The notes: generated by a model not told the origin, from the sequence alone. Shown: positions 8,096 to 15,833, counted from the stretch's first letter. The stretch is DNA of 18,530 nucleotides from Nitratifractor sp964650685 (GCA_964650685.1 CAZYUW010000156.1:1-18530); one strand, 5' to 3'. A program made the numbers and translations.

Positions 8096-8101
8096 ATTAT
8101 A
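8096..8101 (-). promoter_or_regulatory. Candidate leuA operon -10 box (TATAAT)
   Basis: A perfect TATAAT on the minus strand would start transcription near 8089, leaving a leader of about 135 bases before leuA. No obvious -35 is present. Confidence 0.45.
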
Positions 8102-8144
8102 ACATAATAGAAAAAAATTATCTTTTAAAATTAAATATCATTGT

Positions 8145-8459
8145 TTAATAGATATGAACTGTTAGCCATATCGTACCTTTCTCGACCTTTTTCACTCTAT
8201 GGGTTGTTTTTGACGGGATGAGCAGGCTGTCTCCTCTTTTTAATTCCAAAACTTTGCCATCGCATTCCAGCGTGGCAGAACCTTCCAGCAGAAGTATCCA
8301 CTCGTCTTCATCCTGGCAATACTCTATGTGATCTATGTCGTCAGAGCTGACTATTTTGTTGATTTTGATATTTTTGTGATTGAGAAGCAAATTTATCGTC
8401 TCTCCGCTCTCAGGTGTGACAGCGTACTCTAAAATATTTATTGTTTTGGCTGTATTCAT
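8145..8459 (-). CDS. Small single-domain cupin protein
   Basis: A 104-residue protein that is essentially one cupin beta-barrel. Motif 1 is H44-IEYCQDEDEWILLLEGSATLE (EDEW with E51-E53), and motif 2 is RGDSLLIPSKTTHRVKK, with H87 as the conserved histidine. Such small cupins are found as metal-binding enzymes or sensors of many kinds, and no specific substrate can be read from the sequence. It starts 19 bases after the ribE stop in the same direction, so it is probably co-transcribed with ribE, but a role in flavin metabolism is not shown. The start ATG at 8459 has a purine-rich AAAGAAG site upstream. Classification as a cupin is good; function is unknown. Confidence 0.8.
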   Translation of the reverse strand: MNTAKTINILEYAVTPESGETINLLLNHKNIKINKIVSSDDIDHIEYCQDEDEWILLLEGSATLECDGKVLELKRGDSLLIPSKTTHRVKKVEKGTIWLTVHIY

Positions 8460-8478
8460 ATCGCTTCTTTTTTCACAC

Positions 8479-9105
8479 TCAAAAACTCATATTGATGGCA
8501 TCGACAGCACTCCACGACAGAAGCGTTTCACTCGTGTTTCCAAAACGCTTCCGGAGAATCCTGTCTATATATCTGGCGAATAGATCGGTTTCTATGTTTA
8601 CTTTGTCTCCTGTTTTCAATTCGCCAAGCAGAGTGTTTTTGAGCGTATGGGGTATTATGGAGAGCTTAAACCAGTCTTTTCCAGTGGAGTTTATCGTGAG
8701 GCTTATGCCGTCTATGGCGATGGAGCCTTTGTGGATGATCACAGGCATTACGGAAGCGTCCACAGATATACACATATCGACGGTGTTCTCTTTTGCGTCT
8801 ATATTTTTTATGGTACCTATAGTGTCGATATGTCCCTGCACAATATGTCCTTCAAACCTGTCCCCCATTATCATTGCCGGTTCCAGGTGCACCTTTCCTT
8901 GAAATTTTTCCGGTGGGATCAGCTTGCGGGTTTCGTTTCCCAGTTCCAGCATGAATCCGCCATCGTAAAGATCTACAACCGTCAAACATACACCGTTTAG
9001 GGCGATTGAATCTCCCTTTTTGGGTTTGATACCGGACTGTATCGTCAATACATTGTTGTGTCGATTTTTGACGATACCGATTTCTCTAATCAATCCAGTG
9101 AACAA
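8479..9105 (-). CDS. ribE: Riboflavin synthase, alpha subunit type
   Basis: Dismutates two 6,7-dimethyl-8-ribityllumazine molecules to riboflavin in the cytoplasm. With a TTG start at 9105 the protein is 208 residues, standard for the family, and begins with the near-invariant M-FTGLIREIG. Two lumazine-binding repeats are visible: residues 1-87 with GDSIALNGVCLTV (31-43), and from 87 with GHIVQGHIDTIG followed by GSIAIDGISLTI (127-138). GGAG lies seven bases before the TTG. The frame is open to an ATG at 9147, but that start would add 14 residues the family lacks and lies upstream of the predicted transcript start (about 9130). The cupin gene follows. The gene is usually called ribE, or ribC in some species. 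Confidence 0.94.
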   Translation of the reverse strand: MFTGLIREIGIVKNRHNNVLTIQSGIKPKKGDSIALNGVCLTVVDLYDGGFMLELGNETRKLIPPEKFQGKVHLEPAMIMGDRFEGHIVQGHIDTIGTIKNIDAKENTVDMCISVDASVMPVIIHKGSIAIDGISLTINSTGKDWFKLSIIPHTLKNTLLGELKTGDKVNIETDLFARYIDRILRKRFGNTSETLLSWSAVDAINMSF

Positions 9106-9124
9106 GTCGATTCTCCGCTTTGGA

Positions 9125-9130
9125 TATAAT
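9125..9130 (+). promoter_or_regulatory. Candidate mnmG -10 box (TATAAT)
   Basis: Left arm of the palindrome. It would start transcription near 9137 with a 5' leader of about 76 bases before mnmG. Confidence 0.55.
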
Positions 9131-9136
9131 ATCGCC

Positions 9137-9142
9137 ATTATA
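9137..9142 (-). promoter_or_regulatory. Candidate ribE -10 box (TATAAT)
   Basis: Right arm of the palindrome read on the minus strand. It would start transcription near 9130, about 25 bases before the TTG start of ribE, which fits the short-start model. Confidence 0.6.
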
Positions 9143-9212
9143 TCCAAGTATCCACTGTAATACTATAGAATCAAGTCTTGTCTCTGTTTGGAACGAAAGG
9201 AGTTGGAAATTT

Positions 9213-11084
9213 ATGCGCTACGATGTGATCGTCATAGGAGGAGGCCATGCCGGTATAGAGGCTTCTTCGGCGGCAGCCAGAATGGGAATGAATACTCTGT
9301 TGATAACCATTCTGGTTGAGCAGATAGGCGCCAGCAGCTGCAACCCCGCCATAGGCGGACTCGCCAAAGGGCATCTTGTCAAAGAGATAGACGCGCTGGG
9401 CGGAGAGATGGGTTTATGCACAGATACGACCGGTTTGCAGTTCAGGCAGCTAAACAGTTCCAAAGGTCCTGCCGTCAGGGGCAGCAGGGCGCAGATCGAT
9501 ATGGATAGATACAGGGTATATATGAGAGACAGACTTCTAAAGATGAAAAATCTGGATATCAAACAGGAGATGGTTACCTCCCTTGTTGCAGACGGGGGGA
9601 AAGTGAAAGGCGTAGAGACCCAGCTGGGAAATGTGTATTCGTCGAAAAAGGTGATTATAGCTTCGGGAACATTTCTAAGCGGCTTGATACATATCGGGAA
9701 TCATACTCAATCAGCCGGCAGACAGGGGGAGTTCGCCTCCATCTCTTTGGCGGAAAATCTCAGAAAGATCGGTTTCGAGATATCTCGCCTGAAGACCGGT
9801 ACTTGCGCCAGAATATCTGGAGACAGTATAGATTTTTCGGTTATGGAAATCCAAAAGGGAGACGAAAATCCAATACCGTTCTCGATAAAGACGGAGCGAA
9901 GAGGATTCAAACCCGTTCAGTTGCCGTGCTGGACAACCTATACCAATGAAGCCACTCACAAAATAATCGAAGACAATTTTTACAGAGCGCCACTTTTCAG
10001 CGGCCAGATAGAAGGAGTGGGACCCAGATACTGCCCAAGCATAGAAGACAAAATCGACAGATTTCGTGACAGGCCAAGGCACCAGGTTTTTGTAGAACCT
10101 CAAACCAGGGAGAAGAATGAATTTTATCTGAACGGGTTGAGCACCTCGTTACCTGTCGATGTTCAGGAGGAGATGATACACTCCATTCCGGGTCTGGAAA
10201 AGGCGGAAATAGTCAGATATGGATATGCGATAGAGTATGATTTCATACAGCCTACGGAGCTAAAACATACTCTGGAGAGCAAAAAAATCGAAGGTCTCTA
10301 CTGGGCGGGACAGGTGAATGGCACGACGGGCTATGAAGAAGCTGCCGCCCAGGGAATAATGGCAGGGATCAATGCCGCCTTATCCGTAAAAGGTGAAGAG
10401 CCATTTGTATTGGGGAGAGATGAGGCGTATATAGGAGTGCTCATAGACGATCTTGTGACGAAAGGGACTAGTGAGCCATACAGGATGTTTACCAGCAGAG
10501 CAGAATATCGCCTTATGCTTAGAGAGGACAATGCCGATATCAGATTGGCCAGATATGGAGCGAAATTCGGATTGCTTGACAAAGAGATCGCGGATGCGGT
10601 CGATATCAAAAGAGTGCACATCCAAAAAGCGCTGGAAGATCTCAAAAACGAATATGTCACGCCCACAAAAGAGTTTTCGAGAAAACTTGAAAATATAGGA
10701 GAAGAGAAGATCAGGGACAAAACCGCAATGATAGATGTCATAGGCAGACTAAAAGACCTTTCTATCGAAAAGCTGCTCGTACTGGCACCTGATCTCAAAA
10801 GTCATACCGAGGATATACTTGAACAGATTCTAATAGAGTCCAAATACTCCAGGTATATCCAGAAGCAGCGCAAGCAGATAGAAAAAATGCAAGAGATGTA
10901 CGAAATCGAGATTCCTGAAGGGTTTGATTTTACTTTGGTTAAGGGGCTGAGTAATGAGATCGTAGAGAAGCTTCAGAAGGTTTCTCCACCAACACTTTTT
11001 GAAGCATCGAGAATAAGCGGCGTCACGCCAGCCGCGATAGAGATTCTGCACATATATATCAAAATGCGGGGGAAAAGCGATTGA
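9213..11084 (+). CDS. mnmG: tRNA uridine-5-carboxymethylaminomethyl modification enzyme MnmG (GidA)
   Basis: A 623-residue FAD protein that, with MnmE, adds (carboxymethyl)aminomethyl groups to U34 of certain tRNAs. From the ATG at 9213 the sequence MRYDVIVIGGGHAGIEA gives the FAD loop GGGHAG at 9-14. Further family signatures follow: IGASSCNPAIGGLAKGHLVKEIDALGGEMG, QLNSSKGPAVRGSRAQIDMDRY, QVNGTTGYEEAAAQG (late FAD motif), FTSRAEYRLMLREDNAD, and the C-terminal SPPTLFEASRISGVTPAAI that contacts MnmE and tRNA. The length is close to E. coli MnmG. AAAGGAG lies ten bases before this ATG; the frame is open upstream to about 9120, but that extension is unlike the family. MnmE is not in the window. 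No clear terminator follows before the pet promoter. Confidence 0.96.
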   Translation: MRYDVIVIGGGHAGIEASSAAARMGMNTLLITILVEQIGASSCNPAIGGLAKGHLVKEIDALGGEMGLCTDTTGLQFRQLNSSKGPAVRGSRAQIDMDRYRVYMRDRLLKMKNLDIKQEMVTSLVADGGKVKGVETQLGNVYSSKKVIIASGTFLSGLIHIGNHTQSAGRQGEFASISLAENLRKIGFEISRLKTGTCARISGDSIDFSVMEIQKGDENPIPFSIKTERRGFKPVQLPCWTTYTNEATHKIIEDNFYRAPLFSGQIEGVGPRYCPSIEDKIDRFRDRPRHQVFVEPQTREKNEFYLNGLSTSLPVDVQEEMIHSIPGLEKAEIVRYGYAIEYDFIQPTELKHTLESKKIEGLYWAGQVNGTTGYEEAAAQGIMAGINAALSVKGEEPFVLGRDEAYIGVLIDDLVTKGTSEPYRMFTSRAEYRLMLREDNADIRLARYGAKFGLLDKEIADAVDIKRVHIQKALEDLKNEYVTPTKEFSRKLENIGEEKIRDKTAMIDVIGRLKDLSIEKLLVLAPDLKSHTEDILEQILIESKYSRYIQKQRKQIEKMQEMYEIEIPEGFDFTLVKGLSNEIVEKLQKVSPPTLFEASRISGVTPAAIEILHIYIKMRGKSD

Positions 11085-11241
11085 CCGGACAGTCGCCTTG
11101 ATACCGTTGGAAAATGTGTATTTACTAAACATATCATTTTAAAAATTTGATACATAATCATTTTTTTTGATTACTCTTAATTGATTTTTATATAAATACT
11201 CATATAATATATCGTTCAAATCTTTTATTAAAGGACGCAAT
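11085..11241. other. AT-rich spacer between mnmG and petA
   Basis: No gene is seen. It contains a six-base inverted repeat TAATCA/TGATTA around a T-run (11155-11160 with 11168-11173) of unknown meaning, then the pet promoter and the petA ribosome site AAAGGA (11230-11235). Confidence 0.5.
11181..11208 (+). promoter_or_regulatory. Candidate petABC promoter
   Basis: TTGATT at 11181-11186 and a perfect TATAAT at 11203-11208 are separated by 16 bases. The predicted start is near 11215, leaving about 27 bases before petA with AAAGGA in the leader. It is the only promoter in the window with both boxes. Confidence 0.6.
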
Positions 11242-11748
11242 ATGAGCGAAAGAAGGGATTTTCTGGGCAAAGCCCTCGGAACTTTTGCCGGTTTGGGAGC
11301 ACTGGGCGCCCTCTATGCCGCCAAACGCACATGGGATCCTTTGCCAAGCGTAAAATCTGCCGGTTTTACCACTATAGATCTCAGTAAAGCTGAAGAAAAT
11401 GTTCTGAAAACGGAAATGTGGAGAGGCAAGCCTGTATTTGTTCTCAAAATAGCGAAGGACGACAAGGCCATAAAGGATAAGCGCTTGATCGATGTTGGTG
11501 GGGAGAAGTTTTTGATAGCCATTGGGCTCTGTACCCACCTGGGATGTATTCCGGCATATTTTTCAGAAGAACATAAGTTTAAATGTGCTTGTCATGGTGG
11601 TGAGTTCGACGCTGCAGGAGAAGTGCTCAAGTCGCCACCACCAAGTCCACTGGTGATTCCACCGTTCAAGATTGATGGGAAAAAGCTGGTTCTCGGAGAA
11701 GAGGGCCCTGAATATAAAAAACTCAAAGCCGATGGCTTGGTAGCATAA
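11242..11748 (+). CDS. petA: Rieske iron-sulfur subunit of the cytochrome bc1-type complex
   Basis: A 168-residue Rieske protein that takes electrons from quinol at the Qo site and hands them to the cytochrome c subunit. The N-terminus has SERRDFLGKALGTFAGLGALGALYA, a twin-arginine motif (RRDFLG, 4-9) followed by one membrane anchor, so it is probably a Tat-exported, membrane-tethered periplasmic domain. The [2Fe-2S] ligands are C97 and H99 (CTHLGC) and C115 and H118 (CACHGG); C102 and C117 would form the structural disulfide. The second motif reads CACHGGEF rather than the common CPCHGS. The loop SPPPSPLVIPPF near 131-142 is typical. It is the first gene of petA-petB-petC, ten bases before petB, with AAAGGA before its ATG. 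Confidence 0.95.
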   Translation: MSERRDFLGKALGTFAGLGALGALYAAKRTWDPLPSVKSAGFTTIDLSKAEENVLKTEMWRGKPVFVLKIAKDDKAIKDKRLIDVGGEKFLIAIGLCTHLGCIPAYFSEEHKFKCACHGGEFDAAGEVLKSPPPSPLVIPPFKIDGKKLVLGEEGPEYKKLKADGLVA

Positions 11749-11757
11749 GGAGAGAGT

Positions 11758-12990
11758 ATGGCACATTTTGATAAAGCATTTCCCTTCACCAACAAATGGA
11801 TGGATCAGCGTTTAGCTGTCAACACTCTTCAGAGAGTTCTCTCTACCGAGTACTGGATTCCAAAGAATATCAATTTTCTCTGGGCGATGGGGATGATTCT
11901 TGCGGCTACATTCGGACTGCTTCTAATCAGCGGGATTTTTCTGTTGATGTATTATATGCCAGATACAAAACAGGCATTTGACAGTGTAAACTATACAATA
12001 ATGAGTGAAGTTGGCTTTGGCTGGCTGTGGCGTCACATTCACGGTGTGGCCGCGTCAGTAGTCTTTTTGATCATATATATACATATGTTCACCGGAATCT
12101 ATTATGGTTCTTACAAAAAAGGCAGAGAGCTTATCTGGCTTTCGGGCATGCTTCTTTTTGTGACTTTTTCAGGAGAGGCATTTTCCGGATACATGCTTCC
12201 ATGGGGACAGATGAGTTACTGGGCCGGTATGGTTATTACCAATCTTTTTTCCGCCGGATCATTGGAGCTCAACGGTATCGTTGAGTGGATTCGTGGAGAT
12301 TATGTTCCGGGACAGGCATTTCTGGGACGGTTTTTTATGCTGCATGTTCTTCTGATGCCACTCGTCATAATATTGTTGATTGTGTTGCATTTTGGTACTC
12401 TTCGCATACCGCATGTAAACAATCAGGATGGAGAAGAGATAGATTTCGAGGAGTCTGCCGAGCTTTGGAAGGCAGGACGCAAAAAAGAGTCCAAAGTCAT
12501 ACCTTTCAAGCCAGTATTTCTCAGTAAAGATGTATTTGTGATGGGTGTATATTTTATATTCTTTTTCTATCTGGTATTCTATCATTTCGAATTTGCCATG
12601 GATCCCGTCAACTTCGACCCAGCCGATCCACTGAAGACTCCGGCACACATCTATCCCGAGTGGTACTTTCTCTGGAGTTATGAAATCCTACGCCCATTCT
12701 CAAAAGATGTAGGCTTGATATGGTTTGGCTTCGCGCAGGTTATATTCATGCTGTTGCCATTTCTGGATCGCAGTCCTAATGTCGCTCCGGCGAACAGGCG
12801 CAGACCTTTCCGTTGCTGGTTCTGGCTGCTGTTGATCGATATGGTTACATTGACAATTATGGGTAAACTGCCTCCAACCGATCCAACATTCGCCCTCATA
12901 GGCAAGATCGCGGCATGGACATTCATTATATTGTGGTTTATCTTGCCGTTTATAACCAAAGCCGAAAAACTCGTAGGAGGTAAAAAATGA
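11758..12990 (+). CDS. petB: Cytochrome b subunit of the cytochrome bc1-type complex
   Basis: A 410-residue integral membrane protein carrying the two b hemes and the quinone sites. The N-terminal cytochrome b part has candidate heme ligands H95 and H109 in helix B and H196 and H211 in helix D. The latter pair is 15 positions apart, the cytochrome b6-like spacing, whereas mitochondrial bc1 has 14. The Qo motif PEWY is at 300-303. The C-terminal half (about 255-405), with further helices, is fused in one chain as in bc1 rather than split into a subunit IV. AAGGAG lies just upstream of the ATG. The TGA stop overlaps the petC start (ATGA), so translation is likely coupled. Confidence 0.95.
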   Translation: MAHFDKAFPFTNKWMDQRLAVNTLQRVLSTEYWIPKNINFLWAMGMILAATFGLLLISGIFLLMYYMPDTKQAFDSVNYTIMSEVGFGWLWRHIHGVAASVVFLIIYIHMFTGIYYGSYKKGRELIWLSGMLLFVTFSGEAFSGYMLPWGQMSYWAGMVITNLFSAGSLELNGIVEWIRGDYVPGQAFLGRFFMLHVLLMPLVIILLIVLHFGTLRIPHVNNQDGEEIDFEESAELWKAGRKKESKVIPFKPVFLSKDVFVMGVYFIFFFYLVFYHFEFAMDPVNFDPADPLKTPAHIYPEWYFLWSYEILRPFSKDVGLIWFGFAQVIFMLLPFLDRSPNVAPANRRRPFRCWFWLLLIDMVTLTIMGKLPPTDPTFALIGKIAAWTFIILWFILPFITKAEKLVGGKK

Positions 12991-13949
12991 AAGAGTTGAA
13001 GATATTTGCCGTAGTCGCATTTTTTACACTGGTTACCTACTACGGGGTTGAGCCCTATGCGCATCATCAGATGCACAAAAAAGTGGACGAAAAAGGCAAC
13101 GAGATAGTATATGAGCACAAAGGCTTTACCTATCCTGAGCTTAAAATGCCTTCAGGGATCAAAGGTGATCCCAAAAACGGAAAGGTTCTCGCCGCTGGAT
13201 GCGCGGGATGCCACTCTATCAAATCTCAAAATATGAAATCTCCAATGGATGCAATGGCCGCGGTAGCAGCATATGGTGTAAATCCACCAGATTTGAGTGA
13301 CGCTGGAGCGATCTATAGTGAGAACTTTTTGTTTAATCTCATGAAAAATCCAGCGCACGCGCTTAAAGTAGAACACAAATTCAAAAACGGCAGAATGCAT
13401 CCAATGCCACCTATGGCTGCCGATGACCAGAGCGCTGCCGACCTGGTAGCTTATTTCAAATCTATCGCGCCAAGTATCGAAAAGATTACTCCAAAACAGG
13501 CTTTCGAGTCGGCTTGTGGTCGCTGTCATGCCAATAGATATGGCAAATGGACACAGATTGGTGATATACCAAAAACCAAAAAGAATATAGCTACAGGCCA
13601 AGATCCAGAGCTGATGAAATTCAAGCTCAATGTGGCGGAGTATCAAGATAAACTGGCGAAATATATGGGCAAACTGCCTCCAGATCTGAGTATCATTATC
13701 CGTGCCAGAAGTGAGCACTTTATGGCAAACTTCATAGAAGATCCTCAATCAGAGCTTCCTGGTACGGCGATGCCTCGTGTAGGTTTGAACAAAGAGGGCT
13801 TTGAAAAAGTCATAGCATATCTCGAAGAGACAGGTGATCCAAGTAAACCCAAGCGCCAGGCCGTAGGCCCCTGGGTGCTTGGCTTCTTTGTGATATTCAC
13901 TTTGCTTGCGTATCTCTGGAAGAGATCCCTCTGGAAAGATCTGCACTGA
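12987..13949 (+). CDS. petC: Diheme cytochrome c subunit of the cytochrome bc1-type complex
   Basis: A 320-residue periplasmic cytochrome c replacing the classic cytochrome c1. It has two heme c attachment sites, C72-AG-C75-H76 and C177-GR-C180-H181. Candidate axial methionines are in HPMPPM (about 138-143) and LPGTAMPRVG (about 253). An N-terminal hydrophobic segment (about 5-20) and a C-terminal membrane helix (PWVLGFFVIFTLLAYLW, about 293-310) anchor it. The two cytochrome c domains in tandem match the epsilonproteobacterial type of bc1 complex rather than the alphaproteobacterial single-heme c1. GGAGG precedes the ATG, which overlaps petB by four bases. A strong terminator follows. Confidence 0.93.
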   Translation: MKELKIFAVVAFFTLVTYYGVEPYAHHQMHKKVDEKGNEIVYEHKGFTYPELKMPSGIKGDPKNGKVLAAGCAGCHSIKSQNMKSPMDAMAAVAAYGVNPPDLSDAGAIYSENFLFNLMKNPAHALKVEHKFKNGRMHPMPPMAADDQSAADLVAYFKSIAPSIEKITPKQAFESACGRCHANRYGKWTQIGDIPKTKKNIATGQDPELMKFKLNVAEYQDKLAKYMGKLPPDLSIIIRARSEHFMANFIEDPQSELPGTAMPRVGLNKEGFEKVIAYLEETGDPSKPKRQAVGPWVLGFFVIFTLLAYLWKRSLWKDLH

Positions 13950-13963
13950 TACAGTAGATACTC

Positions 13964-14001
13964 AGGATATCGGACAACTTTGGTCCGGTGTCCTGTTTTT
14001 T
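13964..14001 (+). terminator. Intrinsic terminator of the petABC operon
   Basis: A 12-bp stem (13964-13975 with 13983-13994, including two U-G pairs), a seven-base loop and a run of six Ts (13996-14001) directly after. It starts 15 bases past the petC stop. Confidence 0.9.
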
Positions 14002-14067
14002 GATTTCAATCATCTTTTTTTTATATACATTCGGCTACTCTTATCCAAAAAATACTCAGGATTGTAA

Positions 14068-15036
14068 ATGTTGATAGACGGACATGGAAGAGAAGTCAAC
14101 TACTTGAGAGTTTCAGTTACTGAACGGTGCAATTTTCGTTGCCTCTATTGTATGCCGGAAAAACCGTTCAGCTGGATGCCGCGAGAAAATCTGTTGAGTT
14201 TTGAAGAACTTTTCAAGTTCATCCGAATCGCTATAGATGGTGGAGTGAGCAAAATCAGAATCACAGGAGGAGAGCCTCTGCTGCGGTATGATCTGGACAG
14301 TTTCGTGCGGATGATACATGACTATAAACCCGATATCGATCTGGCTCTTACCACAAACGGATATTTGCTTCCCGAGACGGCTCAGAGGCTGAAAGATGCC
14401 GGGCTCAAAAGGATAAACATATCCCTTGATTCATTAAAGCCAGCGGTGGCCGCGCAGATAGCACAAAAAAATGTGCTTGCAAAGGTTCTGGAGGGTATTG
14501 ACAAAGCACTGGATCTGGATTTTGGTGTCAAGATAAATATGGTACCACTAAAAGGTATAAACGATAGTGAAATACTCGATTTGCTCGAGTACGCGAGAGA
14601 GAGGGGGATCAGAATAAGATTTATAGAGTACATGGAAAACGCCCACGCAAAAGACGAGATAAAAGGAATGCATGGCAGGGAGATACTGGACAGGATCAAA
14701 GAGAGATACACTATCCATAGGGTTGGCAGAGAAGGTGCCAGCCCATCGTACAACTATCAGATTGAAGAGAACGGCTATATATTTGGCTTGATAGATCCCC
14801 ATAAGCACGATTTTTGCGAGAGCTGCAACCGTATAAGGCTGACGGCGGAAGGGCATTTGATACCGTGTCTCTATTTCGATGAAGCATTATCTATAGCTGG
14901 TGCCATAAAAGAAGGCAATACAGATGAAGCTGCGAAAATACTGGGCGAAGTATTGAAAAACAAACCAAAAGAGAACAGATGGAGCGAAACGGAGAATGAG
15001 GGATCAAATAGAGCCTTTTATGAGACTGGAGGTTAA
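14068..15036 (+). CDS. moaA: GTP 3',8-cyclase MoaA (radical SAM, molybdenum cofactor synthesis)
   Basis: A 322-residue radical-SAM enzyme that with MoaC turns GTP into cyclic pyranopterin monophosphate, the first step of molybdopterin synthesis. The SAM-binding [4Fe-4S] cysteines are C21, C25 and C28 (CNFRCLYC), followed by ITGGEPLLR near 65-73. The second, substrate-binding cluster uses C250, C253 and C267 (FCESCNRIRLTAEGHLIPC). The chain ends in Gly-Gly, the conserved C-terminal tail needed for catalysis, so the gene is complete. The ATG at 14068 has CAGGA upstream. It lies behind the pet terminator, so it must have its own promoter; a TATA-rich stretch at 14022-14028 is a weak candidate. 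Its last base is the first base of queE. Its product feeds the formate dehydrogenase-like enzyme in this window, among others. Confidence 0.96.
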   Translation: MLIDGHGREVNYLRVSVTERCNFRCLYCMPEKPFSWMPRENLLSFEELFKFIRIAIDGGVSKIRITGGEPLLRYDLDSFVRMIHDYKPDIDLALTTNGYLLPETAQRLKDAGLKRINISLDSLKPAVAAQIAQKNVLAKVLEGIDKALDLDFGVKINMVPLKGINDSEILDLLEYARERGIRIRFIEYMENAHAKDEIKGMHGREILDRIKERYTIHRVGREGASPSYNYQIEENGYIFGLIDPHKHDFCESCNRIRLTAEGHLIPCLYFDEALSIAGAIKEGNTDEAAKILGEVLKNKPKENRWSETENEGSNRAFYETGG

Positions 15037-15833
15037 TGCGAACAGAAAACATATTTTCAAAAAAGGAAAAATCTGTGTTTTGGTTGACTGAACATTTTTT
15101 GTCAATACAAGGGGAAGGTCGCTATGCAGGAATGCCTTCGTATTTTTTAAGAACAGGAGGGTGCAACATGTCCTGTCCCGGTTTTGGGGCAAAATACTCG
15201 GCAGGCAACGAAAGCAGAACCGGTTGTGACACATGGTTTGCGTCCGATAGATTTTTTATTAACAAATGGCAAAAAATAGACAACGCTAAAATATTGATAG
15301 ATACTATAAAAAGCACTTTTGACGAGATTGGATACAAGCCCCATATAGTCATTACAGGAGGCGAACCGCTTTTATATCATAACGATCGAGTGTTTCTTGA
15401 TGTTGTAAAATTTTTAATTAACGAAAATCTGTGTCTGACATTCGAAACAAATGGAACCGTGTTTATAGATTTTTCGAAATTTCCGGTATACAAAGAGTGC
15501 ATATTCGCTCTATCCGTCAAATTGTCCAACAGTATGGAGCCCGAGCAAAAGCGAATCGTTCCCGAAGCCTTGAGATCTATTTCTGTCAGTGCCAGAGAGT
15601 ATTTTTTAAAATTTACTATAGATTCCGATTCTATCATCGATGGCATAGAGACTGAAATAGAAAGAATCAGAGGATTGATCCCGAGCGCCGAAGTTTACTG
15701 TATGCCTCTTGGTCACGACAAAAAAACTCTCGAAAAAAACGACAAAGCGGTTTTTGAATTTTGTGTACGGCACAATTACACCTATTGCGATAGATTGCAT
15801 ATACGAATTTTCAATACTTCCAAGGGTGTATGA
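15036..15833 (+). CDS. queE: 7-carboxy-7-deazaguanine synthase-like radical SAM protein
   Basis: A 265-residue QueE-type enzyme that makes 7-carboxy-7-deazaguanine from carboxytetrahydropterin in the queuosine/preQ0 pathway. Recognisable parts are the N-terminal EHFLSIQGEGRYAGMPSYFLRTGGCN, the GCDTWFAS segment, VITGGEPLLYHND, TFETNGT and the C-terminal CDRLHIRIFN. The cluster cysteines C43, C47 and C64 read C-x3-C-x16-C rather than the usual C-x3-C-x2-C; the sixteen residues between include PGFGAKYSAGNES. I recall a similar insertion in Campylobacter QueE, so this is probably a lineage form and not damage. The ATG at 15036 overlaps the moaA TAA (TAATG) with GGAGG inside the moaA end, so translation is coupled to moaA. 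Confidence 0.88.
   Translation: MRTENIFSKKEKSVFWLTEHFLSIQGEGRYAGMPSYFLRTGGCNMSCPGFGAKYSAGNESRTGCDTWFASDRFFINKWQKIDNAKILIDTIKSTFDEIGYKPHIVITGGEPLLYHNDRVFLDVVKFLINENLCLTFETNGTVFIDFSKFPVYKECIFALSVKLSNSMEPEQKRIVPEALRSISVSAREYFLKFTIDSDSIIDGIETEIERIRGLIPSAEVYCMPLGHDKKTLEKNDKAVFEFCVRHNYTYCDRLHIRIFNTSKGV

Larger units (their letters stand above)
9120..9147. repeat. Perfect 11-bp inverted repeat spanning the ribE/mnmG divergent promoter
   Basis: TTGGATATAAT (9120-9130) is exactly mirrored by ATTATATCCAA (9137-9147) across the spacer ATCGCC. Each arm contains a perfect TATAAT, pointing toward mnmG (9125-9130) and ribE (9137-9142) respectively. Confidence 0.9.

Noticed and set aside
9106..9147. N-terminal extension of ribE from an ATG at 9147
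   Set aside because: The extra residues precede the conserved FTGLI start, and the -10 box lies inside the extension. TTG at 9105 with GGAG fits better.
9120..9212. N-terminal extension of mnmG
   Set aside because: The extension is unlike the family and overlaps the promoter palindrome. ATG 9213 has AAAGGAG and the conserved RYDVIVIGGG start.
11155..11173. TAATCA-N7-TGATTA inverted repeat as an FNR-type site for petABC
   Set aside because: The half-sites and the seven-base T-run spacer do not match the TTGAT-N4-ATCAA consensus. It is short and AT-rich enough to be chance.
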